Position numbers and translations under genes: made by a program
Notes under the pieces: model-generated
The model's database searches: none
Seen by the model: only the letters and a program-made list of their open reading frames with translations
What the model was told of the DNA's origin: nothing
Assembly (NCBI RefSeq): GCF_000632715.1
Contig: NZ_BAWO01000022.1
Span: 47,438 to 111,437 of the forward strand
Origin: Parageobacillus caldoxylosilyticus NBRC 107762
GTDB lineage: Bacteria > Bacillota > Bacilli > Bacillales > Anoxybacillaceae
DNA length: 64,000 nt
Reading direction: 5' to 3'
Shown here: positions 29,874-39,286 of the stretch, in pieces
How positions within the stretch are numbered: position 1 is the first letter of the stretch
Layout: every line of letters starts with the position of its first letter

Positions 29874-31211
29874 TTATTTAGACAACCGTTTCATGAGAGC
29901 CGCTTTTTCCGCTTCAAAGCCCGGTTTGCCAAGTAAGGCAAACATATTGTTTTTGTATGCTTCCACTCCCGGTTGGTCAAATGGATTTACACCGAGCAAA
30001 TGGCCGCTGATGCCGCAAGCTTTTTCGAAGAAGTATACCATTTCCCCAAAGGTGTATTCATTCATTTCATCCAGTTCAACAATTAAGTTAGGCACTCCGC
30101 CGTCTACGTGTGCTAATAGCGTGCCTTGGAAAGCTTTTTTGTTTACTTCATCCAGTGTCTTGCCAGCCAAGAAATTCAATCCATCGATATTTTCTGGGTC
30201 TTCTTGAATCGTCAGTTCGATTCGCTGTTTTTTAACTTGCAGCACTGTTTCGATCAGATTGCGGCGGCCTTCCTGAACGTATTGCCCCATGGAATGTAAA
30301 TCTGTTGTAAAGTCAACGGATGCAGGAAAGAGTCCTTTTTGATCTTTCCCTTCGCTTTCGCCAAACAGCTGTTTCCACCACTCAGATACATAATGAAGGG
30401 ATGGCTCATAGTTCACCAATAATTCGATCGCTTTGCCTTTGCGATAGAGAATATTTCGCACGGCAGCATACTGATAACTTTCATTGGTTGAAAGATCAGG
30501 ATTGTTATATTTATAATATGCCGATGCTGCGCCTTCCATCATTCGATCAATATTCAATCCAGCTACGGCGATTGGCAACAGGCCAACTGCTGTCAGCACA
30601 GAATATCTTCCGCCTATGTCATCCGGAATGACGAAAGTTTCGTAGCCTTCTTGATCAGCGAGCTTTTTTAATGCTCCTTTTGCGTGATCGGTAGTAACGT
30701 AAATCCGTTTTCTTGCTTCCTCTTTTCCATATTTTTTCTCCATGTAGTCGCGGAAAATCCGGAAAGCAATGGCTGGCTCTGTCGTTGTTCCTGATTTAGA
30801 AATGACGTTGATAGAGAGATCTTTGCCTTCTAGTACATCTAATAAATGAGAAAGATAAGTGGAACTGATATTTTGGCCAGCGAAATAAATTTGCGTCATA
30901 TCGTTCATTTGGTTATGAAAGGCATGGGATAATGCTTCAATAGCGGCCCTTGCCCCTAAATAAGATCCGCCAATGCCGATAACGACAAGAGCGTCTGAAT
31001 GATTCCGGATTTTTTCGGCTGCTTGCTTGATTCGCGCAAATTCGTCCTTATCATAGTGAATCGGCCAATCCACCCAACCAAGAAAATTGGATCCTGGGCC
31101 TTTCTTTTCATGAAGCATATGATGAGCCGCTTTTACAAATTCGCTTAAATAATGTAGTTCACTCTCTTTCATAAATGGCAAGGCATGGGAGTAATCAAAA
31201 GAGATAGCCAT
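29874..31211 (-). CDS. pgi: Glucose-6-phosphate isomerase
   Basis: 445 residues from ATG 31211 behind AAAGGAG; the longer open frame overlaps the upstream gene end. Pgi motifs: [51 protein letters not shown], and the C-terminal catalytic region [21 protein letters not shown]. It interconverts glucose-6-phosphate and fructose-6-phosphate. It is the third gene of a minus-strand zwf-gnd-pgi set. Next to hxlAB, its job here is probably to turn fructose-6-phosphate from formaldehyde fixation back into glucose-6-phosphate. A second pgi elsewhere in the genome is possible and could be checked. Confidence 0.93.
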   Translation of the reverse strand: MAISFDYSHALPFMKESELHYLSEFVKAAHHMLHEKKGPGSNFLGWVDWPIHYDKDEFARIKQAAEKIRNHSDALVVIGIGGSYLGARAAIEALSHAFHNQMNDMTQIYFAGQNISSTYLSHLLDVLEGKDLSINVISKSGTTTEPAIAFRIFRDYMEKKYGKEEARKRIYVTTDHAKGALKKLADQEGYETFVIPDDIGGRYSVLTAVGLLPIAVAGLNIDRMMEGAASAYYKYNNPDLSTNESYQYAAVRNILYRKGKAIELLVNYEPSLHYVSEWWKQLFGESEGKDQKGLFPASVDFTTDLHSMGQYVQEGRRNLIETVLQVKKQRIELTIQEDPENIDGLNFLAGKTLDEVNKKAFQGTLLAHVDGGVPNLIVELDEMNEYTFGEMVYFFEKACGISGHLLGVNPFDQPGVEAYKNNMFALLGKPGFEAEKAALMKRLSK

Positions 31212-31290
31212 ATACACTTCTCCTTTCTCATTCCATTTTGCGGCGCATGTCCATTGTTCACTTTGGGTTTTACTGCAAGGGGATTTTATG

Positions 31291-32193
31291 TTATTTCTTC
31301 TCATTTTTTTCTACAGCATGTCCGCCGAATTCATTGCGTAGAGCGGCTACCACTTTTCCTGTAAATGTATCGCTTTCTAATGAACGATACCGCATCAATA
31401 AGGCCATGGCGATGACAGGAGTGGCAGTTTGCAGATCTAAAGCTGTCTCGACTGTCCATTTTCCTTCGCCGGAAGAATGCATAATTCCTTTGATTTCCTC
31501 TAATTTTGCATCTTTTGAAAACGCGCGTTCTGTTAATTCCATGAGCCATGAACGAATAACCGAACCATTGTTCCACACTCTCGCCACTTTTTCATAGTCG
31601 TAATCGAATTCGCTTTTTTCTAATATTTCGAATCCTTCGCCAATGGCAGCCATCATTCCATATTCAATCCCATTGTGGACCATTTTTAAGAAGTGGCCGC
31701 TACCTGCTTTTCCAGTATATAAATACCCATTTTTTACAGCGGTGTCGCGGAAAAGAGGCTCGACCATGTTCCAAGCTTCGGGATCGCCTCCAACCATGTA
31801 ACATGCTCCGTTTCGAGCACCTTCGACTCCGCCAGAAGTTCCCGCATCCATAAAGTGAATTCCAATCTCCTTTAGCTCGTTATAGCGACGAATCGATTCT
31901 TTGTAGTGAGAATTGCCACCATCAATCACAATGTCTCCTTTGCTTAAAAATGGTGCAATTTCACTAATCACCGAATCAACAACGGTGTGGGGAACCATTA
32001 TCCAGACAATTCTCGGTTTTTCTAATGATAGGGCGAGTTCCTTTAAAGTGGATACGCCTTTAGCACCGTATTTTTTTATTTCTTCAACCGCATTTGCATT
32101 TATATCGAACGCCACTACTTCGTGCTTATGGTCCATGAGATTTTTGCCTAAGTTTAATCCCATTTTTCCTAAACCGACTAGCCCGACTCTCAT
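31291..32193 (-). CDS. gnd: 6-phosphogluconate dehydrogenase, short NAD-type
   Basis: 300 residues, start behind AGGAGG. The Rossmann motif is [19 protein letters not shown] and the coenzyme loop follows in VVAFDIN; the Asp in place of a basic residue suggests NAD over NADP. Catalytic signatures: [25 protein letters not shown] and [14 protein letters not shown]. At 300 residues it belongs to the short YqeC-type class, not the 470-residue GndA class. It decarboxylates 6-phosphogluconate to ribulose-5-phosphate. It lies between zwf and pgi, consistent with an oxidative pentose phosphate branch. Confidence 0.92.
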   Translation of the reverse strand: MRVGLVGLGKMGLNLGKNLMDHKHEVVAFDINANAVEEIKKYGAKGVSTLKELALSLEKPRIVWIMVPHTVVDSVISEIAPFLSKGDIVIDGGNSHYKESIRRYNELKEIGIHFMDAGTSGGVEGARNGACYMVGGDPEAWNMVEPLFRDTAVKNGYLYTGKAGSGHFLKMVHNGIEYGMMAAIGEGFEILEKSEFDYDYEKVARVWNNGSVIRSWLMELTERAFSKDAKLEEIKGIMHSSGEGKWTVETALDLQTATPVIAMALLMRYRSLESDTFTGKVVAALRNEFGGHAVEKNEKK

Positions 32194-32300
32194 GCTGACT
32201 ACCTCCTAAAAATATCTTGGTCAAAGAAGATTAGCTATTCCTATTTCATAGTTAGTTTATCCAGAAATTATGTTTTCGGGTTTGCTCCGGAAGAGCTTAT

Positions 32301-33758
32301 TTACCGCCAATAAAATCCGTCTTCTTTCAATAATTGATAAGAAGCCTCTGGCCCCATCGATCCTGAACGATAGGAGTAAAGAGGAAGGAGGTTTTCCGCA
32401 AATGCCTCTAAAATAGGTTGCATCCATTTCCAAGATAGTTCGACCTCTTTCCAATGGGCAAAGAAAGTCGAATCGCCGTGTAAAGCGTCAAAAATTAAGA
32501 GTTCATACGCTTCAGGCACCTCTTTCTGATTCGTCGTGAAGTCCATATGGACAGGCTCCATCTTTCCGTTGTTGAATACATTTTTACTATTGAATTGCAG
32601 CGAAACACCTTCGTTCGGATTGATTTGAATTGCCAAAAGATTAGGAGCTGTTTCTTCGTTTTTTGGCAAGTACCATTCCTTTAATGGATTTTTAAACTCA
32701 ATCACGATACGTGTGGACTTTTCCTTCATTCTTTTACCTGTACGGATGTAGAATGGCACCCCTCTCCAGTTTTCATCATCAATCCACAAACGGGCCGCAA
32801 CAAATGTCTCCGTTGTCGAAGAAGCATCGATGCCAGGTTCTTCTTTATATCCAACCACTGGTTTGCCATCGATTTCTCCAGGACCGTATTGGCCGCGAAC
32901 GACGTGCAAACCTACTTTTTCCTTCTGTATTGGTCGAAGAGATTCCATGATTTTTCTTTTCTCGTTACGGATGTCTTTTGCGCTAATTTGTTTTGGCAGG
33001 TGCATGGCTGTCATCATCAACAGTTGCAACATATGGTTTTGAAACATGTCGCGAATGGCGCCTGCCTGATCATAGTAGCTTGCTCTTTGTTCTACCCCAA
33101 CGGTCTCGCTAGCTGTAATTTGCACATTGGCTATAAATTGATTATTCCATATTGCTTGAAACACAGGGTTGGCAAATTTTAAAGCTTCAAGGTTTTGGAC
33201 CATCGGCTTTCCAAGGTAATGATCTACCCGATAAATTTCTTCTTCTTCGAAAGCTTGGCTTAATTTTTCGTTTAAATCTTGGGCCGATTTGATATCGTGG
33301 CCAAACGGTTTTTCGATAATCAGACGTTTCCAACCTTTTGTGGATCCTAATCCGCTTTCCTTGATGTTCGACGCGATCACATCGAAAAATTCCGGCGCAA
33401 CAGATAAATAAAACATGCGGTTTTCAGGAATATTCAATTCTTTTTCCCGTTGTTGAACCATTTCAAGCAACTTTTTGTACCCTTGTGCATTCGTTACATC
33501 TAAAGAAATATAGCGAAACGCGCGGAGAAACTCCTTCATTTTGGAACGGTCATTTGTCAAACGTCTGGAAAAGGTTTTTACCGAATTTTCCACATATATT
33601 TGAAATGCCTCATCGGATAATTCTCTTTTGCTTACGCCAATAATGGAAAATGGCTGCGGCATTTTTTGATCAAGAAATAAATTATATAATGCAGGGAAAA
33701 TTTTTCGTTTCGCTAAATCACCTGTTGCTCCAAACAAGATAAAGGTCATTGAATCCAA
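32301..33758 (-). CDS. zwf: Glucose-6-phosphate 1-dehydrogenase
   Basis: 485 residues, starting at TTG 33758 five bases after GGGGGGATCACA; ATG 33749 is too far from that site. The coenzyme motif is ILFGATGDLAKRKIFPALY, and the active-site signature RVDHYLGKPMVQN holds the substrate-binding residues. It oxidises glucose-6-phosphate to 6-phosphogluconolactone and makes NAD(P)H. No 6-phosphogluconolactonase gene was found nearby. It is the first gene of zwf-gnd-pgi, with a 107-base gap to gnd. Confidence 0.93.
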   Translation of the reverse strand: MDSMTFILFGATGDLAKRKIFPALYNLFLDQKMPQPFSIIGVSKRELSDEAFQIYVENSVKTFSRRLTNDRSKMKEFLRAFRYISLDVTNAQGYKKLLEMVQQREKELNIPENRMFYLSVAPEFFDVIASNIKESGLGSTKGWKRLIIEKPFGHDIKSAQDLNEKLSQAFEEEEIYRVDHYLGKPMVQNLEALKFANPVFQAIWNNQFIANVQITASETVGVEQRASYYDQAGAIRDMFQNHMLQLLMMTAMHLPKQISAKDIRNEKRKIMESLRPIQKEKVGLHVVRGQYGPGEIDGKPVVGYKEEPGIDASSTTETFVAARLWIDDENWRGVPFYIRTGKRMKEKSTRIVIEFKNPLKEWYLPKNEETAPNLLAIQINPNEGVSLQFNSKNVFNNGKMEPVHMDFTTNQKEVPEAYELLIFDALHGDSTFFAHWKEVELSWKWMQPILEAFAENLLPLYSYRSGSMGPEASYQLLKEDGFYWR

Positions 33759-34095
33759 TGTGATCCCCCCTGACTTTTCGAAACATTTTTCAAAAAGAAT
33801 AAAGTTGATAGAGCAGATATAACGACGTTTACCACATTGCTCGAATTGGTATTTTTATGAATAATGCCCATTTCAGGGAGAAAGTCTTGTTCTTGTATTT
33901 TTTCGTTCATGAACGTTTAAACAAAATACATCCGCTAAAAGGCAATGATTAAAATAACCTAGTACCTTTTTTAAGGCATCTATGATAATATAAATTTAGA
34001 AGCAAACTATGGGATAAAAAGATCAGATTCAATGGAATCCGATCTTTTTATCGCTGGTAAGAATGTTAGTGACAGGCTTTGCTTTTTTTATTTGT
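33759..34095. other. Region upstream of zwf with the adh terminator
   Basis: The stem AAAAAGATC-GATTC/GAATC-GATCTTTTT (34016-34050) ends the iron alcohol dehydrogenase transcript. The remaining 250 bases should hold the zwf promoter; I see no match to the HxlR element found in front of three other genes. Confidence 0.6.
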
Positions 34096-35262
34096 TTAGA
34101 AGTTGACATCTAGACCATAAAACGCTGCGATATATAATTTTTTCATTTCTTCTACAGAGGTTTCACGCGGATTTGTGCTTGTACAAGGATCTTTTACGGC
34201 ATTGGCCGCCATTTCATCCACGTGTGCGGTGAACGTTTCTTCGGACACTCCGTATTCTTGAAGTGTATTTGGAATATTCATCTTATTATTCAAGTCACGA
34301 ATCCAAGCAATGAGTGAATCCACCAATTCTTTGTTGTTTTCCCCATTCAGACCGAGCCGCTTGGCAATTGCTGCATAACGTTCCTCGACTACCGTGCGAT
34401 TAAATTGGATTACATATGGTAAATAAATCGCGTTGGCACATCCATGTGGAATGTTAAATATTGGGCCGCTTTTGTGTGAAAGACTGTGCACATTTCCTAG
34501 CACCGCGTTAGCAAATGCCATTCCAGCCATCGCCTGAGCATCATGAACTTGTTCGCGGGCTTTAGCATCTCCGTGGTAAGAAGCAAGAAGATTTTCTTTC
34601 AGTACTTGAGCTGCTTCAATAGCCAGAGAATCTGTGAAAATCGTACGAGGCTTTGCTACGTATGCTTCAATGCTATGTGTGATTGCGTCCATCCCGCTGT
34701 AGGCTGTAACGTGCTTCGGCATGGATTGGACCATAATCGGATCAATAATCGCCATGTCTGGCGTCAGTTCAAAATCAGCCAGTGGATATTTGACCCCTGT
34801 TTCTGCATCAGTAATAACCGATAAATTGGATATTTCCGATGCACTTCCGCTTGTCGTTGGGATCCCCACGAACTTTGCCCTTGTGCGTAAGCGTGGCAGG
34901 CTAAATGGACGTGTAGCTTCTTCAAATGTCAATTCTGGATGTTCGTAGAACAACCACATCGCTTTTGCTGCATCCATTACTGATCCGCCGCCAATCCCGA
35001 TCACCCAATCTGGCTGAAAATCATTAAGAATGCGCACTCCTTTTTTTACCATTTGGGTTGTTGGTTCTGTCGTAATTCCATCAATCACTTTTGTTTCTAT
35101 ATTGGCTTCTGAAAGAAGTTGCTGAATTTTATCAAGATTTCCGTTTTTCTTGACGGAGCTGCCGCCAATGACGAGGGCAGCTTTTGTTCCTTCCAGTGTT
35201 TTTAAAACATCGAGAGCATTCTCTCCAAAATAAATATCGCGAGGAATAGTAAAACGATTCAT
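34096..35262 (-). CDS. Iron-containing (type III) alcohol dehydrogenase
   Basis: 388 residues from ATG 35262 with GGAGGGAGC upstream; the longer open frame is without support. NAD-binding GIGGGSVMDAAKAMW (~95-110), then metal ligands in GMDAITHSIEAYVA (Asp and His, ~195-200) and NVHSLSHKSGPIFNIPHGCANA (two His). It belongs to the Fe-ADH superfamily that includes 1,3-propanediol, butanol and methanol dehydrogenases, but it lacks the exact sequence of B. methanolicus Mdh. Its promoter carries a 28-base element shared with hxlR and hxlA, so it is probably induced by formaldehyde and may reduce it, or oxidise a short alcohol. Confidence 0.88.
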   Translation of the reverse strand: MNRFTIPRDIYFGENALDVLKTLEGTKAALVIGGSSVKKNGNLDKIQQLLSEANIETKVIDGITTEPTTQMVKKGVRILNDFQPDWVIGIGGGSVMDAAKAMWLFYEHPELTFEEATRPFSLPRLRTRAKFVGIPTTSGSASEISNLSVITDAETGVKYPLADFELTPDMAIIDPIMVQSMPKHVTAYSGMDAITHSIEAYVAKPRTIFTDSLAIEAAQVLKENLLASYHGDAKAREQVHDAQAMAGMAFANAVLGNVHSLSHKSGPIFNIPHGCANAIYLPYVIQFNRTVVEERYAAIAKRLGLNGENNKELVDSLIAWIRDLNNKMNIPNTLQEYGVSEETFTAHVDEMAANAVKDPCTSTNPRETSVEEMKKLYIAAFYGLDVNF

Positions 35263-35592
35263 GCTGCTCCCTCCAGTACTCGTGATTTGTTTACAGATGC
35301 TAGTATAATGTGTATAAAACTTATTGAGAAGTACGCACTTTATTATCATGTAGTGACAAAAATACAATATAGTGCAAAAAAATATACTTAATGATATAAA
35401 AGGTATTATAGGTACAATGAACGGAATGTATCATAAAAAGGCCTTTACTCATCCAGAAGGAATGAATGCCGTCTGCTATGAGTGAAAATAAAATATTAAA
35501 TATGTATAACATTTATTTGACAGTATGTGCTTTATGATCATAAAGTGACAAAAAGTATACCATAGGTTATAATCAACATGGGGGGTGAAACG
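35263..35592. promoter_or_regulatory. Divergent adh/hxlR control region with two HxlR-type elements
   Basis: Element a at 35331-35358 and element b at 35523-35550 align base for base over 28 positions and also match the hxlA upstream element at 39397-39424. Each starts GTAyG and ends AGTGwCA. Element b holds the perfect palindrome CTTTATGATCATAAAG. The hxlR promoter is GTGACA (35545-35550) and TATAAT (35568-35573), spacer 17, so its element covers the -35. On the minus strand every element contains TTGwCA and, 20 bases on, TACTkY, a stretched spacing that would suit an activator. Confidence 0.7.
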
Positions 35593-35958
35593 ATGGGGCA
35601 CGTTTGTGGCAAGACGTATAATTGTGAAAAAGAATTAACACTCGCTGTTATTGGCGGTAAATGGAAAATGCTTATTTTATGGCATCTAGGAAAAGGGGGA
35701 AAGAAGCGGTTTAGCGAACTAAAAGCCCTCATGCCTGGGATCACCCAAAGAATGCTTGTTAACCAGCTGCGGGAGCTGGAGCAAGATCAAATTGTTCATC
35801 GCGAAGTCTATCCGGTTGTTCCGCCAAAAGTGGAATATTCATTGACCGAACATGGGAAAAGTTTGATGCCAATTCTTGATGCGATGTATGAATGGGGCAA
35901 AAACTATATGGAGACGGTCGTAAAGGGCCAAGTAAAAATCAATGAAGCCGCCAAGTAG
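35593..35958 (+). CDS. hxlR: Formaldehyde-responsive transcription activator HxlR
   Basis: 121 residues from ATG 35593, six bases after a GGGGGGTGA ribosome site; ATG 35578 overlaps that site and is less likely. It is a winged-helix HxlR-family protein: [21 protein letters not shown] at the N-terminus, the wing [16 protein letters not shown] and the dimer helix [11 protein letters not shown]. The Cys in NCEKEL corresponds to the formaldehyde-sensing cysteine of B. subtilis HxlR; a second Cys lies at HVCGKT. Family knowledge says it activates hxlAB. The genes here are some 2 kb apart, separated by two acetyltransferase genes. Confidence 0.92.
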   Translation: MGHVCGKTYNCEKELTLAVIGGKWKMLILWHLGKGGKKRFSELKALMPGITQRMLVNQLRELEQDQIVHREVYPVVPPKVEYSLTEHGKSLMPILDAMYEWGKNYMETVVKGQVKINEAAK

Positions 35959-36493
35959 AAAGCTTTCTCCGTTATGAAAGCTTCGAAAACACTCTGCGTG
36001 TATGCATATCTACTTTTCTTTTTTTGCTGGTAAACAAAGAAATACACACATGAAGATGATGAGGAAAGCAATAAGTTTTATAAGTTTTATAAGTTTTATA
36101 TTAGACGCGAAAAACCAACGGACAACCATCTTTATGAAAGATCCGCTGTCCGTTGGTTTTTCTGTATATACGTTGATGACTGTTGATTGAGTCCCGAAAA
36201 TGGCGTAAAAAGAAAAACGGCAAAAAAGTGCTTTTGTTTTCCAGTGATCCAAGTTCACTGGATGGAGAATGGATTTTACACAATAATGAGGACTAGGCAT
36301 GGCTGTTCGAATGCGAGGAAGGTCTGGAAAAAAATATTCCGAATTTCTTTTTTTATTTTTAGGTATAATTTTTCACACTATGTAACACGAAAGTATCTAC
36401 TTGTTAAATGGAATGATGTGCCTAATAATATCAGTATCGCTACATGAATGGGCGATACATTGCTAGATGGATAACGAGAGAGGAGGGGTAAGA
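35959..36493. other. Intergenic region with a 9-bp repeat and a long inverted repeat
   Basis: It holds three tandem copies of AAGTTTTAT (36073-36099), then a perfect 13-base inverted repeat AAACCAACGGACA/TGTCCGTTGGTTT (36112-36124 with 36147-36159), and a small hairpin CCAGTGA/TCACTGG (36241-36261). No open frame with a ribosome site is convincing. It looks like a terminator plus a decayed mobile-element end, but I could not identify it. Confidence 0.5.
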
Positions 36494-37168
36494 ATGTATC
36501 GAAAGGAGTTTTATGTCTTTGACCAAGATCGTCCTGTTCCAGCGGTGATCCGAAATTATGAAGAAAAGGACTTTCCTGGATTAATCCGCATTCAACAGGA
36601 AAGTTTTCCTCCGCCATTCCCGTCTGAATTATGGTGGAATACGGAACAGCTGAAAAACCATGTGACACTCTTTCCAGAGGGAGCCTTATGTGTTGAGGTG
36701 AATGGCGAAATTGCGGGGTCAATGACAGGGCTTATTGTCGACTTTGATCCCAGCCATCCGGACCATACATGGGAAGAGATCACGGATAATGGATATATCC
36801 GTAACCATAACCCAAACGGGAATACGCTTTATGTCGTTGATATTGGCGTGCGCCCTGCCTACCGCAAATTGGGGCTGGGAAAATGGCTGATGCTATCCAT
36901 GTATGAAGTGGTTGTTCATTTGGGACTAGAGCGGCTGTTAGGCGGAGGGAGGATGCCTGGCTATCATAAAAAAGCGCATGAGATGACAGCGGAGCAATAT
37001 CTCGAAGCGGTAGTAAAAGGCGAATTGAAAGATCCTGTTATTACCTTCCTGCTTCGCTGCGGCCGCACACCTGTCAAAGTAGTGGCGAACTATTTAGAAG
37101 ATGAAGAATCGTGCAATTATGCTGCACTGATGGAGTGGAAAAATCCTTTTTATCGCTCAAAATCTTAA
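36494..37168 (+). CDS. GNAT family N-acetyltransferase
   Basis: 224 residues from ATG 36494 behind GAGGAGGGG. GNAT fold features: IRNYEEKDFPGLIRIQQESF at the N-terminus, YVVDIGVRPAYRKLGLGKWL with the acetyl-CoA binding R-x-x-G-x-G/L (RKLGLG), and a helical C-terminal extension (AEQYLEAVVKGELKDPVITF). The substrate is unknown. It is followed after 7-16 bases by a second acetyltransferase-like gene, so the two form an operon. The pair stands between hxlR and hxlB, but carries no HxlR-type element in its upstream region. Confidence 0.82.
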   Translation: MYRKEFYVFDQDRPVPAVIRNYEEKDFPGLIRIQQESFPPPFPSELWWNTEQLKNHVTLFPEGALCVEVNGEIAGSMTGLIVDFDPSHPDHTWEEITDNGYIRNHNPNGNTLYVVDIGVRPAYRKLGLGKWLMLSMYEVVVHLGLERLLGGGRMPGYHKKAHEMTAEQYLEAVVKGELKDPVITFLLRCGRTPVKVVANYLEDEESCNYAALMEWKNPFYRSKS

Positions 37169-37175
37169 AAGGAGA

Positions 37176-37856
37176 ATGATGAAGATGGAGTATCGCAGAA
37201 TTACGAGCATTGAAGACCCTTTGTTTAAGAAAATGCATCAATTGATGCAAAATGTATTTCCTCCGGAAGAAGTATTGGCATTTGATTTGTGGAAAGAGCC
37301 TCTGGAAGATCCGGGAATTCGTGTGTGCGTTGCTGTTCACGAAGGAGAGGTAGTAGGCGCGACTGAGTACCGCTATTATGAAGATTTAAATGTCGCGATG
37401 ACAGATTTCACCATTATCGGCCAAGCAGGTCTGGGGATCGGTCGATTTTTAGCCAAAAAGCGGCTAGAGGATTTGCAAAATTGGGCCGCTGCAAACGGAA
37501 AGCAGTTGTATGGCATGTTCGCCGAGATTTATGATCCTTACCGGGTGGAGCATTATGAATTTGGCGGGATTAAGCCGATGGATCCATATGTTCGTCGTGA
37601 GGTATTATCTCATTTGGGATATAAGCGGCTTGACTTCCCTTATGTCCATCCATCTTGGAACAATGATGGAGAAGCCGTAACCGGGCTTGATCTTTGTTTC
37701 CTTCCGATGGACGATAGCGTGAATGAACTTCCAGCGGATCTTGTTGTGAAGTTTTTGAAACGTTATTATTCTGTCTTATCGAACAAGCCGAAGTCTTGGT
37801 ATGATATGATTGAAAATCTGGAAGCCAAGGATACGATATTGCTTTTAGATATTTAA
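37176..37856 (+). CDS. GNAT-like acetyltransferase, second of a pair
   Basis: About 223-226 residues. Three ATG codons (37176, 37179, 37185) follow AAAGGAG at 37168-37174; 37179 or 37185 have more normal spacing. The N-terminal half resembles GNAT (HQLMQNVFPPEEVLAFDLW, GEVVGATEYRYYEDLNVAM, IIGQAGLGIGRFLAKKRLED), although the acetyl-CoA loop is less canonical than in the gene before. The C-terminal part (VHPSWNNDGEAVTGLDLCF) is unassigned. Both genes probably modify the same or related molecules. Function unknown. Confidence 0.72.
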   Translation: MMKMEYRRITSIEDPLFKKMHQLMQNVFPPEEVLAFDLWKEPLEDPGIRVCVAVHEGEVVGATEYRYYEDLNVAMTDFTIIGQAGLGIGRFLAKKRLEDLQNWAAANGKQLYGMFAEIYDPYRVEHYEFGGIKPMDPYVRREVLSHLGYKRLDFPYVHPSWNNDGEAVTGLDLCFLPMDDSVNELPADLVVKFLKRYYSVLSNKPKSWYDMIENLEAKDTILLLDI

Positions 37857-37953
37857 GTGACTTACTATTTCAGTCTCTTGGAAAGACACAAGATAAGACA
37901 AAAAAGTTGGTTTTTCCTACGCCATGGAAAAATCGACTTTTAATTATGCCATT

Positions 37954-37998
37954 AAAAGACCGCAAAGCGTTTCTTAAGGATGCTTTGCGGTCTTTTCT
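37954..37998. terminator. Bidirectional terminator between the acetyltransferase pair and hxlB
   Basis: Stem AAAAGACCGCAAAGC paired with GCTTTGCGGTCTTTT, with A and T tracts on either side. The rest of the gap 37857-38088 shows nothing else. Confidence 0.9.
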
Positions 37999-38088
37999 CC
38001 TTTCCCCCGTGTTTAAGTTGAAAATTCCGTTTGAATAGTTTAAAATTTTGAATGGTTGAAGATTGTCTGCGCAAGAGTTCCTTAAACT

Positions 38089-38658
38089 TTATTCTAGATT
38101 GGCATGTCTTTTAAACATGGTATTGGAGTCCAATCCTTTTTTCTCCATACATCTTAATATGATGGCATCATAGAATAGCAAGAGGGTTTGCTCAAATAGC
38201 GATCCCATTGGCTGTATGGTTTTGTATCCATTGTCTGACTGGTCTTTAGGCGAGCCAGGCAATTTGACCGTGATATCAGCCAATTGTCCAATGGTCGATT
38301 CAGGGAAAATGGTCACTAACGCTACGGTTGCACCTAAGCTTTTGGCTTTCTCAGCCATGGAAACTAAACTTCTCGTTTCCCCTGAACCCGACCCGATGAT
38401 CAAAATGTCATCTTGTTCTAGGTTAGGGGTTATGGTTTCGCCTACTACATAGGCGTCCAACCCCATGTGCATCATTCGCATCGCAAAAGATTTGGACATA
38501 AATCCAGATCTGCCTGCGCCAGCTACAAAAATTTTCTTTGCTTCGAGAATCCCATTTACCAATTTTTCCGCTTCTTCATCAGCGATGAAATCGGCTGTCC
38601 GATTTAACTCTTTGATGATTTCACCTAAATATTGCGTAGCCTGCATCACTTCATTCAC
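38089..38658 (-). CDS. hxlB: 6-phospho-3-hexuloisomerase
   Basis: 189 residues, a single SIS domain: KIFVAGAGRSGFMSKSFAMR (~43-62) and LIIGSGSGETRSLVSMAEKA (~87-106) bind the sugar phosphate. It isomerises 3-hexulose-6-phosphate to fructose-6-phosphate in the ribulose monophosphate pathway. It overlaps hxlA by eight bases, so the two are translationally coupled. It matches Bacillus HxlB in length and motifs. Confidence 0.95.
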   Translation of the reverse strand: MNEVMQATQYLGEIIKELNRTADFIADEEAEKLVNGILEAKKIFVAGAGRSGFMSKSFAMRMMHMGLDAYVVGETITPNLEQDDILIIGSGSGETRSLVSMAEKAKSLGATVALVTIFPESTIGQLADITVKLPGSPKDQSDNGYKTIQPMGSLFEQTLLLFYDAIILRCMEKKGLDSNTMFKRHANLE

Positions 38659-39286
38659 CTTGTTGGATCATTTTTTTCATTTCAGCAGCTGCAGCTCGTT
38701 TATCTTCTTGGCCAGTAATACCGCCACCCACAATGATAAGATCAGGTTTTGCTTTAATGACTTCAGGCAATGTGTTTAATTTAATGCCGCCTGCGATCGC
38801 AGTTTTTGCGTTTTTCACGACACGTTTGATTGTGGCAAGGTCTTCAAGAGAGTTTTTGCCGACTGCTTGAAGGTCATACCCTGTGTGTACGCAAATATAG
38901 TCGACTCCAAACTCATCTACTTCTTTCGCTCGTTCTTCTAAATTTTTAACCCCGATCATGTCCACCAAGATTTTTTTGCCTTGTTTTTTGGCTTCTTCCA
39001 CGGCACCTTTGATGGACAAATCTTCAGCAACTCCAAGGATAGTGATAATGTCAGCACCAGCTTCGGATGCTTTCATGACTTCATATGCGGCTGCATCCAT
39101 GATTTTTAAGTCTGCCAATACTTTTAAGTGAGGGAATTCTTGTTTGATTTCCTTTACGGCTCTAAGGCCTTCATTAATGATAACTGGAGTGCCGATTTCT
39201 ACAATATCCACATACTCTTCGACTTCTTTTACCAGCTTTTTCGCTTCTGGAATGTTTACGAGATCCAATGCTAATTGTAATTCCAT
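38651..39286 (-). CDS. hxlA: 3-hexulose-6-phosphate synthase
   Basis: 211 residues from ATG 39286 after GAGGTGAAGG. A (beta/alpha)8 enzyme of the OMP decarboxylase superfamily: LQLALDLVNIPEAKKL, VLADLKIMDAAAYE with the Asp-x-Lys-x-x-Asp metal and substrate motif (~59-65), and VDYICVHTGYDLQA. It joins formaldehyde to ribulose-5-phosphate. Together with hxlB it fixes or detoxifies formaldehyde. Upstream lies a 28-base element matching those before hxlR and the iron alcohol dehydrogenase. Confidence 0.95.
   Translation of the reverse strand: MELQLALDLVNIPEAKKLVKEVEEYVDIVEIGTPVIINEGLRAVKEIKQEFPHLKVLADLKIMDAAAYEVMKASEAGADIITILGVAEDLSIKGAVEEAKKQGKKILVDMIGVKNLEERAKEVDEFGVDYICVHTGYDLQAVGKNSLEDLATIKRVVKNAKTAIAGGIKLNTLPEVIKAKPDLIIVGGGITGQEDKRAAAAEMKKMIQQGE

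Noticed and set aside
34096..35262. Methanol dehydrogenase of the B. methanolicus type
   Set aside because: The protein shares the Fe-ADH metal ligands but differs in many stretches from Mdh as I remember it (for example no GGGSSHDTAKA motif), so the general Fe-ADH call is safer.
36010..36300. 96-codon minus-strand open frame between hxlR and the acetyltransferases
   Set aside because: It is built over the 9-bp tandem repeat (giving repeated IKL residues) and the inverted repeat, which argues against coding.
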